Source: Hypoxylon rubiginosum (Eukaryota; Ascomycota; Sordariomycetes; Xylariales; Hypoxylaceae). Taken from it: 64,000 nucleotides of DNA. The translations under genes and the position numbers were made by a program. Shown in pieces: positions 22,495-34,773 of this stretch (the first letter of the stretch is position 1; each line of letters begins with the position of its first letter). Location of the stretch: assembly GCA_902806565.1 (NCBI GenBank), contig CADCXA010000031.1:558001-622000 (forward strand). The letters run 5' to 3'. The notes under the pieces were generated by a model, which did not search any database, was not told where the DNA came from, and worked only from the letters and a program-made list of their open reading frames with translations.

Positions 22495-24483
22495 TCAGCT
22501 CCCGTCAGCATTCCCATATCTACCCATAAGAGCGTTGACGTCCCTCTGCAACGCGTCGATATCTGCCAAGATCTCGGCTCCTTGGGTAGAAGTCTCAGCT
22601 GAGGTCGCCGGCTCCTGCCGCAATTCGCCGCTCGCGCTCCTCGCGTCCTCCGCGATGGGGGCCGGAGAGTCTACGCTCGCACGGCTGCTGCCGCGCTGCC
22701 TCGGGGGCGGTGGCGGAGGCGGAGCTACTCCTCCGTCTTTCTCCTTACTCACCCTCCTCGTCATGCCGGGTCCGTTTCCAAGGTCCATGCTCCTTATGCT
22801 CGGCGGGCGTCTGGTGCTTGCTTGCCTAGCCGGGGGCGGAGGCGGAGGGGATAGTTTAGGTAGCCCGTCTTTACTCGTAGTGATAGTTGCCAGACCTGCT
22901 ATGCTCCCCGCCTGCCCACTGCTGCTCGGACGATGCAGTCCTATCCCCATTGGACTAAATTCGCCTTCGCTGATACTGGGGCTTGTCGGGAGCGCTGAAG
23001 CAAACGTCACTTGGTTTGGACTAGTATAGGAAGTTCCTTGTCTGGCATGGTTTGGCCGGCGAGGGGGTGGTGGAGCTGGTACGCTTATGCCGATATTGGC
23101 ACGTACGCTATCAGCCCGAGACCGGTTTGACTCTAACGACGATCTCGGAGGAGTATCGTCGTCTGCATTCAAGATGGATGGCGCTCTACTATCGCTTCTT
23201 CCATGCCGACGCGGCGGGGGCGCTGTGGGTTTGCGAAGTTGCGTGCTACCATTGGATTCCGAGCGATTCCGAGTGGCAGCGGGCGGCGTTGGGGGTCGGG
23301 GGTTAGCCTGTATGTCAGCGAAAGGCTCGGGCACTTTGCCTATAGCCTCGCGGTCAAAGGGAGAGTCGACCGCTTCTTCCACGGAGGGACGAAAAGGAGT
23401 CAGCGGAAGCGGCTTATTCACGTCGGTCGCTAAGGGCTGGGGTTGCGAAGAAGTGATTGAGTGGGAGCTTGATTTGCGCGGTGGTGCGATGGCGGGAAGA
23501 GAGGTAGTGCTGATAGATATGGGAGGTGTTGAGGGTTTGACAACGCGGGATTCTATGTCTGCGCCCAACTCAATTTTGATAAGTTTGCCGTGTCGCGAGT
23601 TAGGGGGCGGCGGCTTCTTCCTCGCCGAGGACGATGGGACATGAGAGAGGGGAGAGGAGGGAAGCATGTCTCTTCGCTCCTCGGGATCTTCGGGCTCGGA
23701 GACCTCGTGTGAAGTCCGAGGCGTCTCTTGCAGCATGGCATCTAATATAGATTGGCGGGACACAGAGCTCGTATCCGTATTGCTTACACCATCAGGTAAA
23801 GGAGGTTGTAGGTGTGATAAGGTCCCGGGATTTCTACCCACCGCCGATGTTGCCGCTGACGCGGATGATGGGCCGGGGATGTTTGCGTAGCCAGTTAACA
23901 ATAATCTCTTGAACGAGTTGACATCAAGAGACCCCTTCGCTGCCGCGTTAGCCGCAAGTGCACTAGCATCCTGCCCTTGTCTGGTCTGTTCTAAATCTTG
24001 TAGCGTTGTCGAGAAGGGGTTCGCTGGCGGTCCTGTTTGGACGCGTTGGTAGCCATCTCTGCCATAGGTGCCTGACGAGGCTGGATTGAGCGGGCCGGCA
24101 TGATCTCCATATTCTTGCGAGTCGCTACTACTACCGTCGTCGTCATCGTCGTCGAAATCGAGATCGTGTACGGGCGGGAAACGGGTTACGGGTACAGCAT
24201 CCTCTTCTTCCTCCGGTGAGGATGGTGGTGGTGATTGAACTCGGACCCTTTTTACCACCTTCTTCGGCTTCAGCTGCACCGCCGCTATCTTCTCTTCCGC
24301 GTCCTCCCACCTCTGATCGGCCGGCTGTACTGACTTGAAGGTGGTGAAGGGCGGTCGCGGAGCGGAATCGAGAGTTCCATCGAGGCTCGGAGTGGGAGCC
24401 GGGTCGGGCCCCTCACTGGAAGAACTGGGCAGCTTCCGGCGAAAGGGATTGTTAGAGCCGAAGGACTGGTCTTTGGCAGACAT
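22495..24483 (-). CDS. Proline-rich disordered protein with NPF motifs
   Basis: The gene is intronless; 662 residues are read from the ATG at 24483 (MSAKDQSFGSNNPFRRK). An in-frame ATG 19 codons upstream gives a leader that looks like untranslated sequence. The protein is almost entirely low-complexity and predicted disordered. NPF tripeptides at 12-14 and 155-157 are the classic ligands of EH domains. Poly-Pro stretches (APPPPRRP, SPPPPPPARQ, APPPPPPPRQ) in the C-terminal half would suit SH3, WW or profilin partners. There is an Asp run at about 110-116. Two short segments look ordered: SLDVNSFKRLLLTGY near 185-199, and the end, ILADIDALQRDVNALMGRYG, a short amphipathic helix. By inference this is an adaptor of endocytosis or the actin cortex; the family is not recognised. 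Confidence 0.7.
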   Translation of the reverse strand: MSAKDQSFGSNNPFRRKLPSSSSEGPDPAPTPSLDGTLDSAPRPPFTTFKSVQPADQRWEDAEEKIAAVQLKPKKVVKRVRVQSPPPSSPEEEEDAVPVTRFPPVHDLDFDDDDDDGSSSDSQEYGDHAGPLNPASSGTYGRDGYQRVQTGPPANPFSTTLQDLEQTRQGQDASALAANAAAKGSLDVNSFKRLLLTGYANIPGPSSASAATSAVGRNPGTLSHLQPPLPDGVSNTDTSSVSRQSILDAMLQETPRTSHEVSEPEDPEERRDMLPSSPLSHVPSSSARKKPPPPNSRHGKLIKIELGADIESRVVKPSTPPISISTTSLPAIAPPRKSSSHSITSSQPQPLATDVNKPLPLTPFRPSVEEAVDSPFDREAIGKVPEPFADIQANPRPPTPPAATRNRSESNGSTQLRKPTAPPPRRHGRSDSRAPSILNADDDTPPRSSLESNRSRADSVRANIGISVPAPPPPRRPNHARQGTSYTSPNQVTFASALPTSPSISEGEFSPMGIGLHRPSSSGQAGSIAGLATITTSKDGLPKLSPPPPPPARQASTRRPPSIRSMDLGNGPGMTRRVSKEKDGGVAPPPPPPPRQRGSSRASVDSPAPIAEDARSASGELRQEPATSAETSTQGAEILADIDALQRDVNALMGRYGNADGS

Positions 24484-26482
24484 GATGGTGGGGAGACGTG
24501 AGAGCATCCAACAGAGCACAATTTCAAGCAAATTGTGCAAATGTGGCGATGGGAGCTATATGAGGCTGGCCATGACATAGACAAGCTGACAAGTTCGCAG
24601 GTCGACGTGGGTTCCGGCGTCGTAGTCGTAGTATCGTATCTATCGTGTAGATCCCCCTCCAGGCTGCGGGATACGACATGCATACAGTAGAAAAGCAAGT
24701 CTTTCGGGAGGTGTGGTACTGTATGTCAGGTATGTCAGGTATGGCGGAGTCAGCGTGGGCCGCCGGCTTGGCTTGCCAGGCTTTGCTTGGGCGCTTGGAG
24801 ACTTGGCTTTGGGGATTTGCTTGGGATTTGCTTAGGTGGAATCTCGGAAGTTTCGGTACTATGTAGAGGGTTATTGGGGGGTTCTGACGGATGTGACGCT
24901 ATCTGATAGCGATAAGGCGAGACCACGGTACCTGGAATTGCTGCCTTTAGAGCTGAAAACATTTGCCCAGTACCGCATCACCGCATATTTAATAGCTAAT
25001 AATGTACGAGGTAAATAAGCATTGTTTCCATAGACTAAACAATATCTAATATTTTATTAATTGTAGGCATTTTTGTAGTTATAGAGAGACTTAAACACAC
25101 GAGGATAGAGCCGTAAAAAGGAGGTGTGTAGCTTAGATAATAGTCCCAAATCTAGCACGAGGGGTATAGACCAATCGATGGCCTCTAAAAGATTTATACT
25201 ACTCTAACGTTAGCCATGTGTAAGTCTATGCGGAGACTAAGTCTAAGTTGATTGCGGGGAACTCTACACTAACACCCGATCCGCCAATCCTATATATGAA
25301 GTTGATAGCGCGTTCCTGGCACTTTAAGCTCTACCTAGAACTATCAGACAGGTATATATAAGAATCTGGGCTGCACATGGCATATATATACACTAGAATT
25401 GAGATCTTCGAATCTACGAATCTACTCGCGAGCTTCTAATTGAAAACGCGTGAGAGATTTGTGCAACCCAATTTAATCACCGAGTATGACTTGTTTCTCA
25501 TGCATTGTCTTACATCGGTCGTTGAACGGGGAGAGGGAGATATTCCTCAACTATTAAGACACAGCAAACACACACCACTCCTCTAGATTCGCTACTCTAC
25601 TAAGCATTTTTAGCCATACAAACATAGACTAGGGTTGTTCGCTTTCATGTTTTGTACCTGAAAAGAAACGGAAAAAAAAAAAAAAAAAAAGAGAAAAAAG
25701 GGTAGTCAAGCATTAGGGATATCAGTTTGCTGATATGTCCGATCATTCGATACAGTGCATGGCCCGACGGCCCCCAAAGATTATAGACACACAGGCATTA
25801 GACCCACCTCTGCTGCCACACCCTGCAGACCCTGTCACCGTGTATCACCGTGTAAGCGCACCTCTTGGCACGTGATAGCCGTTATCGACACACCGATAGC
25901 AATGGAGCTCCGCAATCCTTCGAGCCCGGCTGTAAACAAAGCCTGTAACTGTAACAAAGTAGACGCGTCAAACCGAGGGAACCTCAGCTAGACCTCACTA
26001 GTAATGGAAAGCGGAATTTTGAAAAATGTGCGAATATTGGATTTCAGAAACCCTGCTAAAAGCCTCTTTGGTCGTTGGTATAATTACAAGTGTACTCATC
26101 ATGTCGTCAGTTCCAAACCCTCCCTTTAACAGATGCCGTGACTGAGAATATGTGCAATCCAACCGAAAACAATCATGATTCCGCAGGGGCCCGTACGATA
26201 TGCACACCACAGTCGGCTCTCACGGAGGGTTGTTTTCGTTGGACACGCAATTCGCAACTCTTTCGGGGGACCATTACCGCAATCCTCGCCCCCCCCCCCT
26301 TCATGACTCAAATCCATAGCAACCCTAGCAGATAGCAACCCTGCCGAAAAAAGCACGACCTGTTCCCCTGCGCGATAAACACGCGTGCGTAAACGTTCCT
26401 CTTTGATACCAGTTCCCTGAACGCCAGTAGACCGCCGAACCCCAACATACAATTCGATAAACGCAAGTCAAAAGGCGAAAAC
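24484..26482. other. Intergenic region between the proline-rich gene and histone H1
   Basis: 2.0 kb with no supported gene. The first 300 bases are the promoter of the proline-rich gene and contain short direct repeats (TATGTCAGG twice at about 24722-24740; repeated GCTTGG at 24767-24835). From 24960 to 25560 the sequence is A/T-rich with many stops in all frames and may be an old mutated repeat. An A run of about 19 bases lies at 25672-25690. A run of nine or more C at 26290-26300 precedes the 3' end of the H1 gene. Confidence 0.4.
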
Positions 26483-27613
26483 TCATGCCGCAGCTTCAGC
26501 TTTCGCCTCCTTCTTTGGCGCCTTCTCCTTCTTGGGTGCAGCCTTCTTTGGTGCCGCCGCCTTCTTCGTGGCAGCTGGCTTGGCTGAGGTCTTGGCGACA
26601 CGGCCAGACTTGGTCTTGGTTAGGACAGCAGGCTTCTCCTCAGCAGCAGCGGGAGCCTAGATCTGTTAGTTACTGCGATAGATTTACAAGTATATATAAT
26701 CGAACTTACCTCCTTCTTCGCTGCGGGCTTCTTAGCGACGGGTGCCTTCTTGGGAGCGGCGGCCTTCTTCGCGGCAGCAGGCTTCTTCTCAGTGGCCTCC
26801 TTCTTGGCGGGAGCTGCCTTCTTGGGTGCGGCAGCCTTCTTGGCAGTCTCCTTCTTGGGGGCAGCCTTCTTGGGGGCGTCCTTCTCGCCCTCCTTCTTAG
26901 CGGCAGGCTTAGTAGCAGCAGGCTTAGACTTCTTGGACAGCTTGGTGCCGCCGGAAGGTCCTACGATTGGTTAATACTCATTGTCAAGACGGGGACTTCA
27001 TAGGATGCATTGCTCCGATGAGGCGACGAGATGTGACATACCCTTGGGTTGCTCGAAGACGCCTTTGTCAACGCCAGCCTTCAAGGCCTTGTTGAACAGA
27101 GAGTCGAACATCTTGTCCGTGACAGTGATGGTGTTGTTGGCTCGGACATACTTCTTCAGTTGTTGACGGCTGCGCGAAAGTTAGTACATAACTCAATACC
27201 CAGGCACCTGCAAATGGATGCACTAAATAGATGTGCGCAGGAAAAGAGTGAATGCATACCTAGAACCGTTGCGCTCCTTCAGCTGTATGATGGAAAAAGG
27301 ACACGTCAGCATAATCATTCATACGGATTTAGAAAAATAGCTCCGTGGTAGGGTTGGGATGCAACACTGGTCGAACAGTGTGGCAGCCCAACTCACGAAC
27401 CCACGAGACCATCAGGCGCGATAAGATAGAATGCGCCGGAAGCAAAGGAATGGGAATAAGTACATGAACGATAGCATCGGTGATCATGTCCTGCAACCCG
27501 TTAGTATTCTAGAACCACTATGCAAAGGCCGGTTTCATTGTGGTTATACATACCTGGTAGGAAGCATGAGTGCTCTTGGGCTTGGAAGCTCCCTCTGCCT
27601 TCTTGGGACCCAT
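26483..27613 (-). CDS. hH1: Linker histone H1
   Basis: This is a linker histone of 220 residues that binds nucleosomal linker DNA in the nucleus. The six exons are 27613-27554, 27490-27464, 27282-27260, 27169-27042, 26960-26710 and 26656-26483. All five introns are GT-AG and keep the frame. Exons 2 and 3 are only 27 and 23 bases, so automatic predictors may miss them. The globular winged-helix domain spans about residues 15-90: YQDMITDAIVHLKERNGSS, RQQLKKYVRANN, VTDKMFDSLFNKALKAGVDK, then GVFEQPKGPSGG. The tail is Lys/Ala/Pro-rich with repeated APKKAAP, and GRVAKTSAKPAATKKAAAPK near the end. One H1 gene is usual in filamentous ascomycetes. A TATA box lies about 210 bases upstream of the start. 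Confidence 0.96.
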
Positions 27614-27822
27614 TTCGAATGTTTGGTTGGTAGAGCTTGGGATATGGTGTGAATAGTGATGAATATTTCAGATTGAACGAGGTCAATTGAAGATTGAATG
27701 AGTTGGAACGATTATGGACAGACGGATGAATGTTTTCTTATATGCAGTAGGAAAGAAATCGGAGAGAAAGGGGAGGGAGGGAGGTATTCGATCGGGGCGC
27801 GACGGCAAGAAGGGTGAGCGTG

Positions 27823-27830
27823 TTTATATA
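27823..27830 (-). promoter_or_regulatory. TATA box upstream of histone H1
   Basis: The minus strand reads TATATAAA here, 210 bases before the H1 ATG. It is the strongest TATA-type element in this spacer, and its distance fits a 5' untranslated region of about 150-180 bases. A second, weaker ATATAAG lies near 27736. Confidence 0.5.
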
Positions 27831-27879
27831 CAAGGCGGGGGGTTTCGCACAATCAGTAAAAAAAACTAGTCGGGGCTGT

Positions 27880-30800
27880 TCTGGCCTGGCACGCCTAGCA
27901 ACTTAGCACGCCTGCCACACACCAGACACACAATCAGCTGGGAACTGCGAGCTGCGGCAGAGGAAAGAATCGCTGCTACCTTAACCCTTGTCCTTTTTCC
28001 CCTCCAAAAAATCCCAATCCCATCATTAAATGGCACCTGCACTAATACAAAATAATAAAAATAAAATGCCCAGCAGGAACATTGCCGTACATTCCCCATA
28101 CTATGTCCCTACATCTCATACATTTCGCACCCGATCGCGCTTCTACGCTTCTACGCTTCTACGGTCTGCCCACACTCACCACCTTCAAGGTTGCATTATC
28201 TCACTGAAACGCCTGGATTATTTCCCAATGAGGCTTAGATCAGATCATACGTATGTAACTACATAATGCAGCCGATGGAGCTTTCCGGCACCAGCCCACC
28301 GTCAGCCAGTAAGATGTCTCGAATGGCACTGATTTGTTACTGATTTGGACCTCTGGACGGTGGACCTCGAAATGTCGACACTGTCGAACAAAATATTTCC
28401 CCAGCTCCATAGTCCTGATTTGTGCCGTTCGAATTTTTTGATTGGTCAAAGCTTAAACCAGCAGCTCTTCCTTCAAGGTACCTTTTTCGGTTTTATTTAT
28501 TTTTTCTCTGGTCACCTTTTTTTTATTTTTTCCCCTTCGCAACTCAACTCGATCCAAATCATGCGCCTACTCGACACACTCGAGCTCTCTCTCTCTTTTC
28601 CCTCTCACCCAACTCTCCCACCGCCCCCCCTCTTCACCCTCTTCTCGCGTTCTCCCCTTCTCTCGCTTCTTTTCCTCTCGCCTCCCACACCTTTTCCCAT
28701 CAGGCGATCGATTGAGTCATTTTCTATCTTAGATGCTAAAGTAGATACCCGTAGTAGGCAATGGAAAATCCGGAGTGATTAGCTTAATATCAAACTGTAT
28801 ACCCATCCCGTTCCATCTTGGAGCCTCCCGCTTGTCTTTCCCGGCCGTTTGATGATCCAACCCTTTCGGTCGCATTCGAGATGTTGGATTCCCATCCCAT
28901 GTAATGCGTCCCGATCCCGGTTCCAAATGATTCTGGAGTTCTTGGGCTATCCCGCGAGCTACAATTAGAAGTGTTCGCCTTTCTCGAAGACCCCACAATG
29001 TTGGTTGTTTTTTTCATCCGAGTCCGCCCCCCTGATCTTCCCTATTCATTCACCACATGAGGCCATCCACACACATTTCGCATCACCTCGATTCTCCAAC
29101 ACCCACCTCACTTCCTATTAATTTATCTAGCTATATGTTCTACCGATACCTCGAGAAATACCAGGGATGACGATACCAGGGATGACGATTTGGTCATTTA
29201 TTTCTCTCAATTTTCTCCTTTTTGAAGCGCTACTGTTAATATGAGTTGTACGCCATAAGTCGCGTCTGGCGTTGCGGTACGGGACCACATGTCGCGTCAT
29301 ATATCGCGGCAACAACAACACCAGGTTACAAGACTATTCTCATGCTAGCTCTACCGGGCGGAGGATTGATGTCTATTGTCTTGTCGACTTTTCAAGATTA
29401 TATTTCGGCAACTATGACTCAATCCCCCGCAAGACCTACAATCGTCGCGGGTAGCGTATTATGAGGGGCTATTGTTTTGCGGATATTCACGAGACTTGGA
29501 TCGAAATAGCTCGATGTGCGGTGCGTAGAAAACGCATTCATACTTTACATCTATCCTCTGCGGTCTCTACGACCTCATACTCCCGGCTGTCATTGTCGCC
29601 TTCGCTCTTCGTCTGGTCCGCCAGGGCATCAGGGATCAGGTGTGTGCGACTCCTATGTGGGGTCATGATTCGCGATCAGGATGTACACGTCACTCCTCAT
29701 CCGCCAACGCTCCTCAACAACCCGGCATGACCACGACGCCCTCTCAATTAGCAGAGGGTTGGCAATTGTATTTTAATGGCCTATCATTCCAGAATTTCCA
29801 TCCGGCAAAGGGAGACGATCCACGTGCATCGGAACACCTTTGAAGTGTCATCATTCCGATTCACCCTAGGGGATACGACCACTAAGCAAGGCGCAGCCAC
29901 AGTGTCCCAAAACTTCCTGAGATTATCTAGGTGTGTCGAAGCCCAGCATACAACTATCCAGCTTTTGATGCGAGACGTTACAGCATCGTGGGCTATGGGC
30001 TATAGTTTTTCTCAAAGAAATGCGGTACATCCTTCTGGCGGTATCGAATTCTTGGACGCCAAATTTTGCGGGGTTGGCTGCTATTTCGCTCATTCCGACC
30101 TAATCGCTCGAGTGAATGCTACGCCGAGTTCTAAATCTTCAGCAATCAGACTACCCAGGAGGACTACCCAGGAGAGAATCCGACTCGGCAATGAAGGACG
30201 AACCAAGCAATAGACTTTGACGCAACTTATTTGATCTGTATTTTGCGAAGCTATCCCGTTGTACACCTGCCGCACTCAGATCACGATGCAGGAGGATCAC
30301 TGTCAATCTTGCTTCCACCATGAACGCCATATACAGATCGCGATGCAAGAGCGGTTTATTTGCATCAAGTATCTATTATCATTCCGATCAGCTAGGGTAT
30401 CTATGGTGATCCACGATGGCTGCTCCGGAGCAAGACTGGAGTCTTCTGTCGGGATCTTGCAAGGCGCAAGGGAACGGATGACGGGTATATCGAGCTCTCA
30501 TCACGTCCGAGTGTCATCCCGATAGCATTCCCTTGAGAAATCCCCAGCAATCCCGAGATAAGCCCAGTTTCAGCCTCGTAGTCGAATGGCGAACCTCTAA
30601 CTATAATCGCAGATGTGTCACCGTCCGATGCTCAAAGGCTAAGCTACATCCGCCATTCCCGCCCTGCTCTCGGACGTATCGAGGTCGTATTTGCCTCCGT
30701 TAGTCCAGGCAGCAGCCAACTTCTTGTCTAAGCTCTCGTGTATTAGCCTCCACGATATCCCGTATACTCTCTTTGAAACACGACGGCGGCTTAAGCTAAC

Positions 30801-31737
30801 AATCTTGTGGTGGTTGCGATACGCTTTCCTTTTCTAATAAAGTAGATCAAGTGATAATCTTCTTGCCTCTGCCGCTTTTATGCTTAGGTTGGCTAAGCCC
30901 CTTTCCTCAACCCCTGCCTCCGTTGAAGATTCCTGTCAATCCGGAACCTTTCAGGCAGCCATCTATTCTATAATTCATTCAAAGACAAGCTCAAGTGAGT
31001 TCTAATCGCCTTTCGCGCAAATACATTTAAGATGCAGGACCACTTGTTCAATGTGAATTTACGATGGTCGGCATTGGATCGTTTATATAATTCCTAATGT
31101 GCCGCGGCTACAGTGCAGCTCATCTTTGGCAATCCGCGTAATTCCAAACTTGCATATAACCGCGCCGATGCGTTGTGATCGCCTAGACTCGTATTTTGAA
31201 CTTGAGAATCGTTCTCACGCTACGCTACGGACCCCGAGAAAGCATATCCCCTCGCCGTCTCGATAAATCATGAATTCTGAAACCAACGCAGTGAAGTTGT
31301 TCAGAGCCAAGGAGCATAGACGCTCGGTCCCATATCCACCCGAGCTGGTCGGAGATACAACAAGGATTATGGCCCACACTGCTTAAAAGGGGCTTCATTT
31401 CCCTTCATATGATGTCATCATCGACTGTCAATAACTATCTGCCACTGGACGAATAAGGTAATCCAATTTCATAATGGAAAATGGAGTTTCTCTTTCTCCC
31501 AAATCATCGTACTTTTTTTTTCGCGTTTCCAACATTTCAATCTTTTTTAAAAACCTTGGAACTTGTCAAAATTACAAGTAGCAGCACAGATCTGCCAACA
31601 CCCCGCCCTTGCGTTGCGCACGTGCGTACCGCCAATTTTAAAAACGATAATCGCTCGAGCCGCATAAAGGGGGTTGGAAGGAATGACGACCGGTGCATCT
31701 TTTTCGTTTATACATAAGCCTGCCTCGTGCAAGACAA
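27880..31737. other. Long gene-free region between divergent H1 and PAQR genes
   Basis: 3.9 kb without a gene I can defend. It holds a CTTCTACG(C) triple repeat at about 28140-28163 and a strongly pyrimidine-rich plus-strand tract at 28585-28700. It also has a direct duplication of ATACCAGGGATGACG at about 29157-29190. Frames of 60-145 codons between 29240 and 30525 have no domain and little codon bias; a frame at 29776-30213 is the longest. The end of the region is the promoter of the PAQR gene. Confidence 0.4.
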
Positions 31738-33047
31738 ATGCAGTTCGCAATGCTGTCGCCACCGGTAGAGGACAATGCTAGCCGCAATTCGTCCTCCGCG
31801 AGGGGGTCGTCGTCCGACGACGAGAAGCAGACGACAAGTTACAACAGCGCCGAGGTACCGACGGGGAGCAAGAAGAGCCAGGAGGAGGAGGACCATCGCA
31901 ACAGCCGCCACCTCCCCCTCCCCCTGCTCTCGTACGACGACATCCCGGGCTGGTACCAGGACAACCCGCACATCCGCCGCGGCTACCGACCCGTGTCGCA
32001 CTCGGCGCGCGCCTGCGTCCGCAGCTGGACGTACGCGCACAACGAGACGATGAACATCTTCACGCACCTCATCCCCGCGGCGGCGCTGCTCGTCTGCGGC
32101 CTCGTGTACGTGTGCGCGCGCCTGCGCCTCCACGCCGACGGGGGCAGCGACGCCGCCGTCGTCGCGGGCCTCATGCTCTGCGAGGTGGCGTGCCTCGGCT
32201 TCTCGAGCGCGTACCACACGCTCCTGTGCCACTCGCGCGAGGTCGAGTCGCTGTGGCTGCGCCTCGACTTCGTCGGCATCATTCTCTTGATACTGGGGTC
32301 CGTCGTGTCGGGCGTGTACGTCGGGTTCTGGTGCGAGTCGCTGGAGAGGACGATTTATTGGTCCATGGTAAGTCCAGATGTCGTATTTTTCGGCCTTATC
32401 GGTGACGACGAGCAAGCTATCTGAGTTCAGTTATACGCTCAGACGGGTCTTACGATGTCAATTCAGTTCTGACTTCAAAGAATTTCCATGCTGACCACTA
32501 CCTTGCAGCTTGGGTCTCTAGCGGCTATATCAATTGTCATCGTTCTCGCGCCAGCGTTCCAGGGCCCGCGGTGGCGGACTTTGCGCTTGCTGACGTTCGT
32601 TTGTACCGGACTTTCGGGGCTCGTTCCGTTCATCCACGGGATCTGCATGTTTGGCTTCAAACAGATGGCGAAGCAGTCCGGTCTGCCGTACTATATTGCC
32701 GAAGGCGGCCTGTTCTTGGTCGGAGCTGCCGTGTACGGTGTAAGTTCGCTACCCTCTTGTATCATAATATATTCTCCCGCTTCCCCGACCAAGGTTTAGA
32801 CACTTCTGCCTTTCACGTATTAGATTGTGTTCGTGGGAGACTGCGGAAGGGTTCGATTTCACTAACAGAACATGATGGCCTACAGACGAGATTTCCTGAG
32901 AGCGTGAGACCGGGGACATTCGACATATACGGCTCCTCGCACCAGATCTTCCACATACTAGTCGTCATGGCCACGGCGGTTCACTTAGCCGGCGTCCTCG
33001 AAGCTATCGAGTATAACTACTACAACCGGCAATGCCCATCGCGGTGA
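31738..33047 (+). CDS. PAQR / adiponectin-receptor-like seven-TM protein (Izh family)
   Basis: 340 residues in three exons: 31738-32367, 32509-32739 and 32886-33047. The introns are 141 and 146 bases, both in phase 0 (YWSM-LGSL and AVYG-TRFPE). The soluble N-terminus of about 60 residues is Ser/Glu-rich. The family core follows: LLSYDDIPGWYQDNPHIRRG, TMNIFTHLIPA, SSAYHTLLCHS, GSSHQIFHILVV. There are seven hydrophobic segments. The three zinc-binding histidines of PAQR proteins are all present as His160, His306 and His310, with the same spacing of four between the last two as in human AdipoR1. In yeast the related Izh proteins affect zinc and sterol metabolism, and the human family has ceramidase activity; which applies here is not shown. 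The coding sequence of exon 1 is very G/C-rich. Confidence 0.92.
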
Positions 33048-34773
33048 CAGCGCCACGCAGTGTTCTATTACATCACTGGAGACATAGGTACGTGTCATTA
33101 ACATGTGAATCATGGGAGTTTTACTCTAACACATGACCCAGAGTTGCGGCGGCATGAACGAATTTAGATAGAGAAAACAATACAGTAATACTTAATATTT
33201 TTTTGACGTTCAATGCTGAGCTCGTACTCGATAGCAGTAATACAAGAGCGAAATCATCATCGTCGAGTAGAGGCTCCGGCAGCGTATTGTTCTTGTGCGA
33301 GGACCTTCTCCCGGTAACATTACCGATATTGACAGCAGAAGCAAGCCCTTGACAAGGTTCAGACACTTTAGCAGACTTATGACTTACTAGCCTTGACCGT
33401 GATGGCGCGAAGCCGAGTCGACAGGCATTTTACACTAACAGCAGCCTTTTCTTTCGAAGGCAATCTAACGCTGAACCCGTGTAAAGTGAGCAGTCGTACA
33501 CCATTTCAATATTCCCAACAGGTAGTGGCAGGTCCCATCCAATCATCCACCTCTCTTGGCTAAATGTAACCTGATTCGGAGCGGTTTCTTCTCCAAGTTA
33601 TGAATACCTTCTAGTCTAGCCAGTCCCCGTCGGTGGCGCTTTCGAGAACGAAATGCGAAAGCAACCTCTGAAGAATAATCATCTCTACGTGCGCAAGGAT
33701 GCGCGCTCCTCACTAGTTAGTCAGACAACCTCTTCCCCTCGTTATAAGTAGTGATTGAATTACCTTTAAGTCCGGTACCTCGGAACGATATGATAATCGA
33801 TGCTAGACTTTATTTCCTGTCATGCCCCACAAGATTAACACGATTTACACGACTGTACAACGGACAGTGGCCTACCCTGTTGAACTCCTTGAGGGTGCTA
33901 ATATCCAACTAACTTGATCGTCTGAGGAATTGCGGTGTAGTCTGCCTAAAGCGTTGGCCTCGCCAGAAGGTCGCCTGGGCCGTGACTGCGCCTCAACTCT
34001 GGCATTTATCTCAGACGGAAAGGCGTTAGAAAAATTGGCCCAGCCCACCAACATAGCAGCAGGTGCCATTGCTTTTAATGATGCATTACGACAATACCTA
34101 GCCACCTTTGACCACCAGCATACGTTGCCCAGCTTTTCACAGTGCTAATTGCCGATACGTCTTAAACTAAGACAATATCCGCGTGAGGCTTATCTGAGTG
34201 GCGGAGGCGCGTCTATCGTCTTTCCCTCCACCCACGATAAACCGAGTAGCCAGTTATTCACCATATCGAGCCCGGCGACGGAAGGAGGGAGGGAAGGATG
34301 TTGAGCAAAGGACGGATTATGAATCTAGGCATTCACTCCTCTACTCTCAATCTATGGCGAGGGTACCAGCCAAACCTCTCTACCGAGTAAGTATTGCCGT
34401 AAATCGTTGTCTTGCCCATTGTCTTTTAGCTGACTTTCAGGTCGGTCCCCCTACGACCTTCTGAACAAGGCATACAGTGATACAAGGTGACAATGATGCC
34501 TGGAGCAGCAGTTAAAATCAATATATGAATGATAAGGTATATGTATTATCATGATATTTAGCAAGACATTAAGACCTGGGTACACCTTCCTCCTTGAAAC
34601 ATCTCAATGGTAGAAAGTATCGGCATGATGCTACCTACTCCAAACTATTTATAGCCGTCCCGCGCAAGCTGTAGCTGACGGTCTCAGTTGCAAGTACAGG
34701 ATATGTTACACAACATTTGGGGGTCTTGGGCCAGGTATTTATTTATTGTCCAATTCTCCATGGCATTACTTTC
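33048..34773. other. Intergenic region between the PAQR and DUF3176 genes
   Basis: 1.7 kb. Overlapping frames on both strands at 33872-34148 are mirror images and have no domain. The last 250 bases are the likely promoter and start region of the DUF3176 gene. No repeat or RNA gene is seen. Confidence 0.4.

Noticed and set aside
13118..24483. Secondary-metabolite cluster around the methyltransferase
   Set aside because: No polyketide synthase, peptide synthetase, terpene synthase or cytochrome P450 is present, and the neighbours are unrelated.
29240..30525. Possible membrane-protein remnant in the H1-PAQR spacer
   Set aside because: Several frames have mild hydrophobic stretches but no motif of a known family could be read on either strand.
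31708..32415. 235-codon minus-strand frame opposite the PAQR gene
   Set aside because: Shadow frame rich in Arg, Ala and Val, caused by G/C third positions of the real gene.
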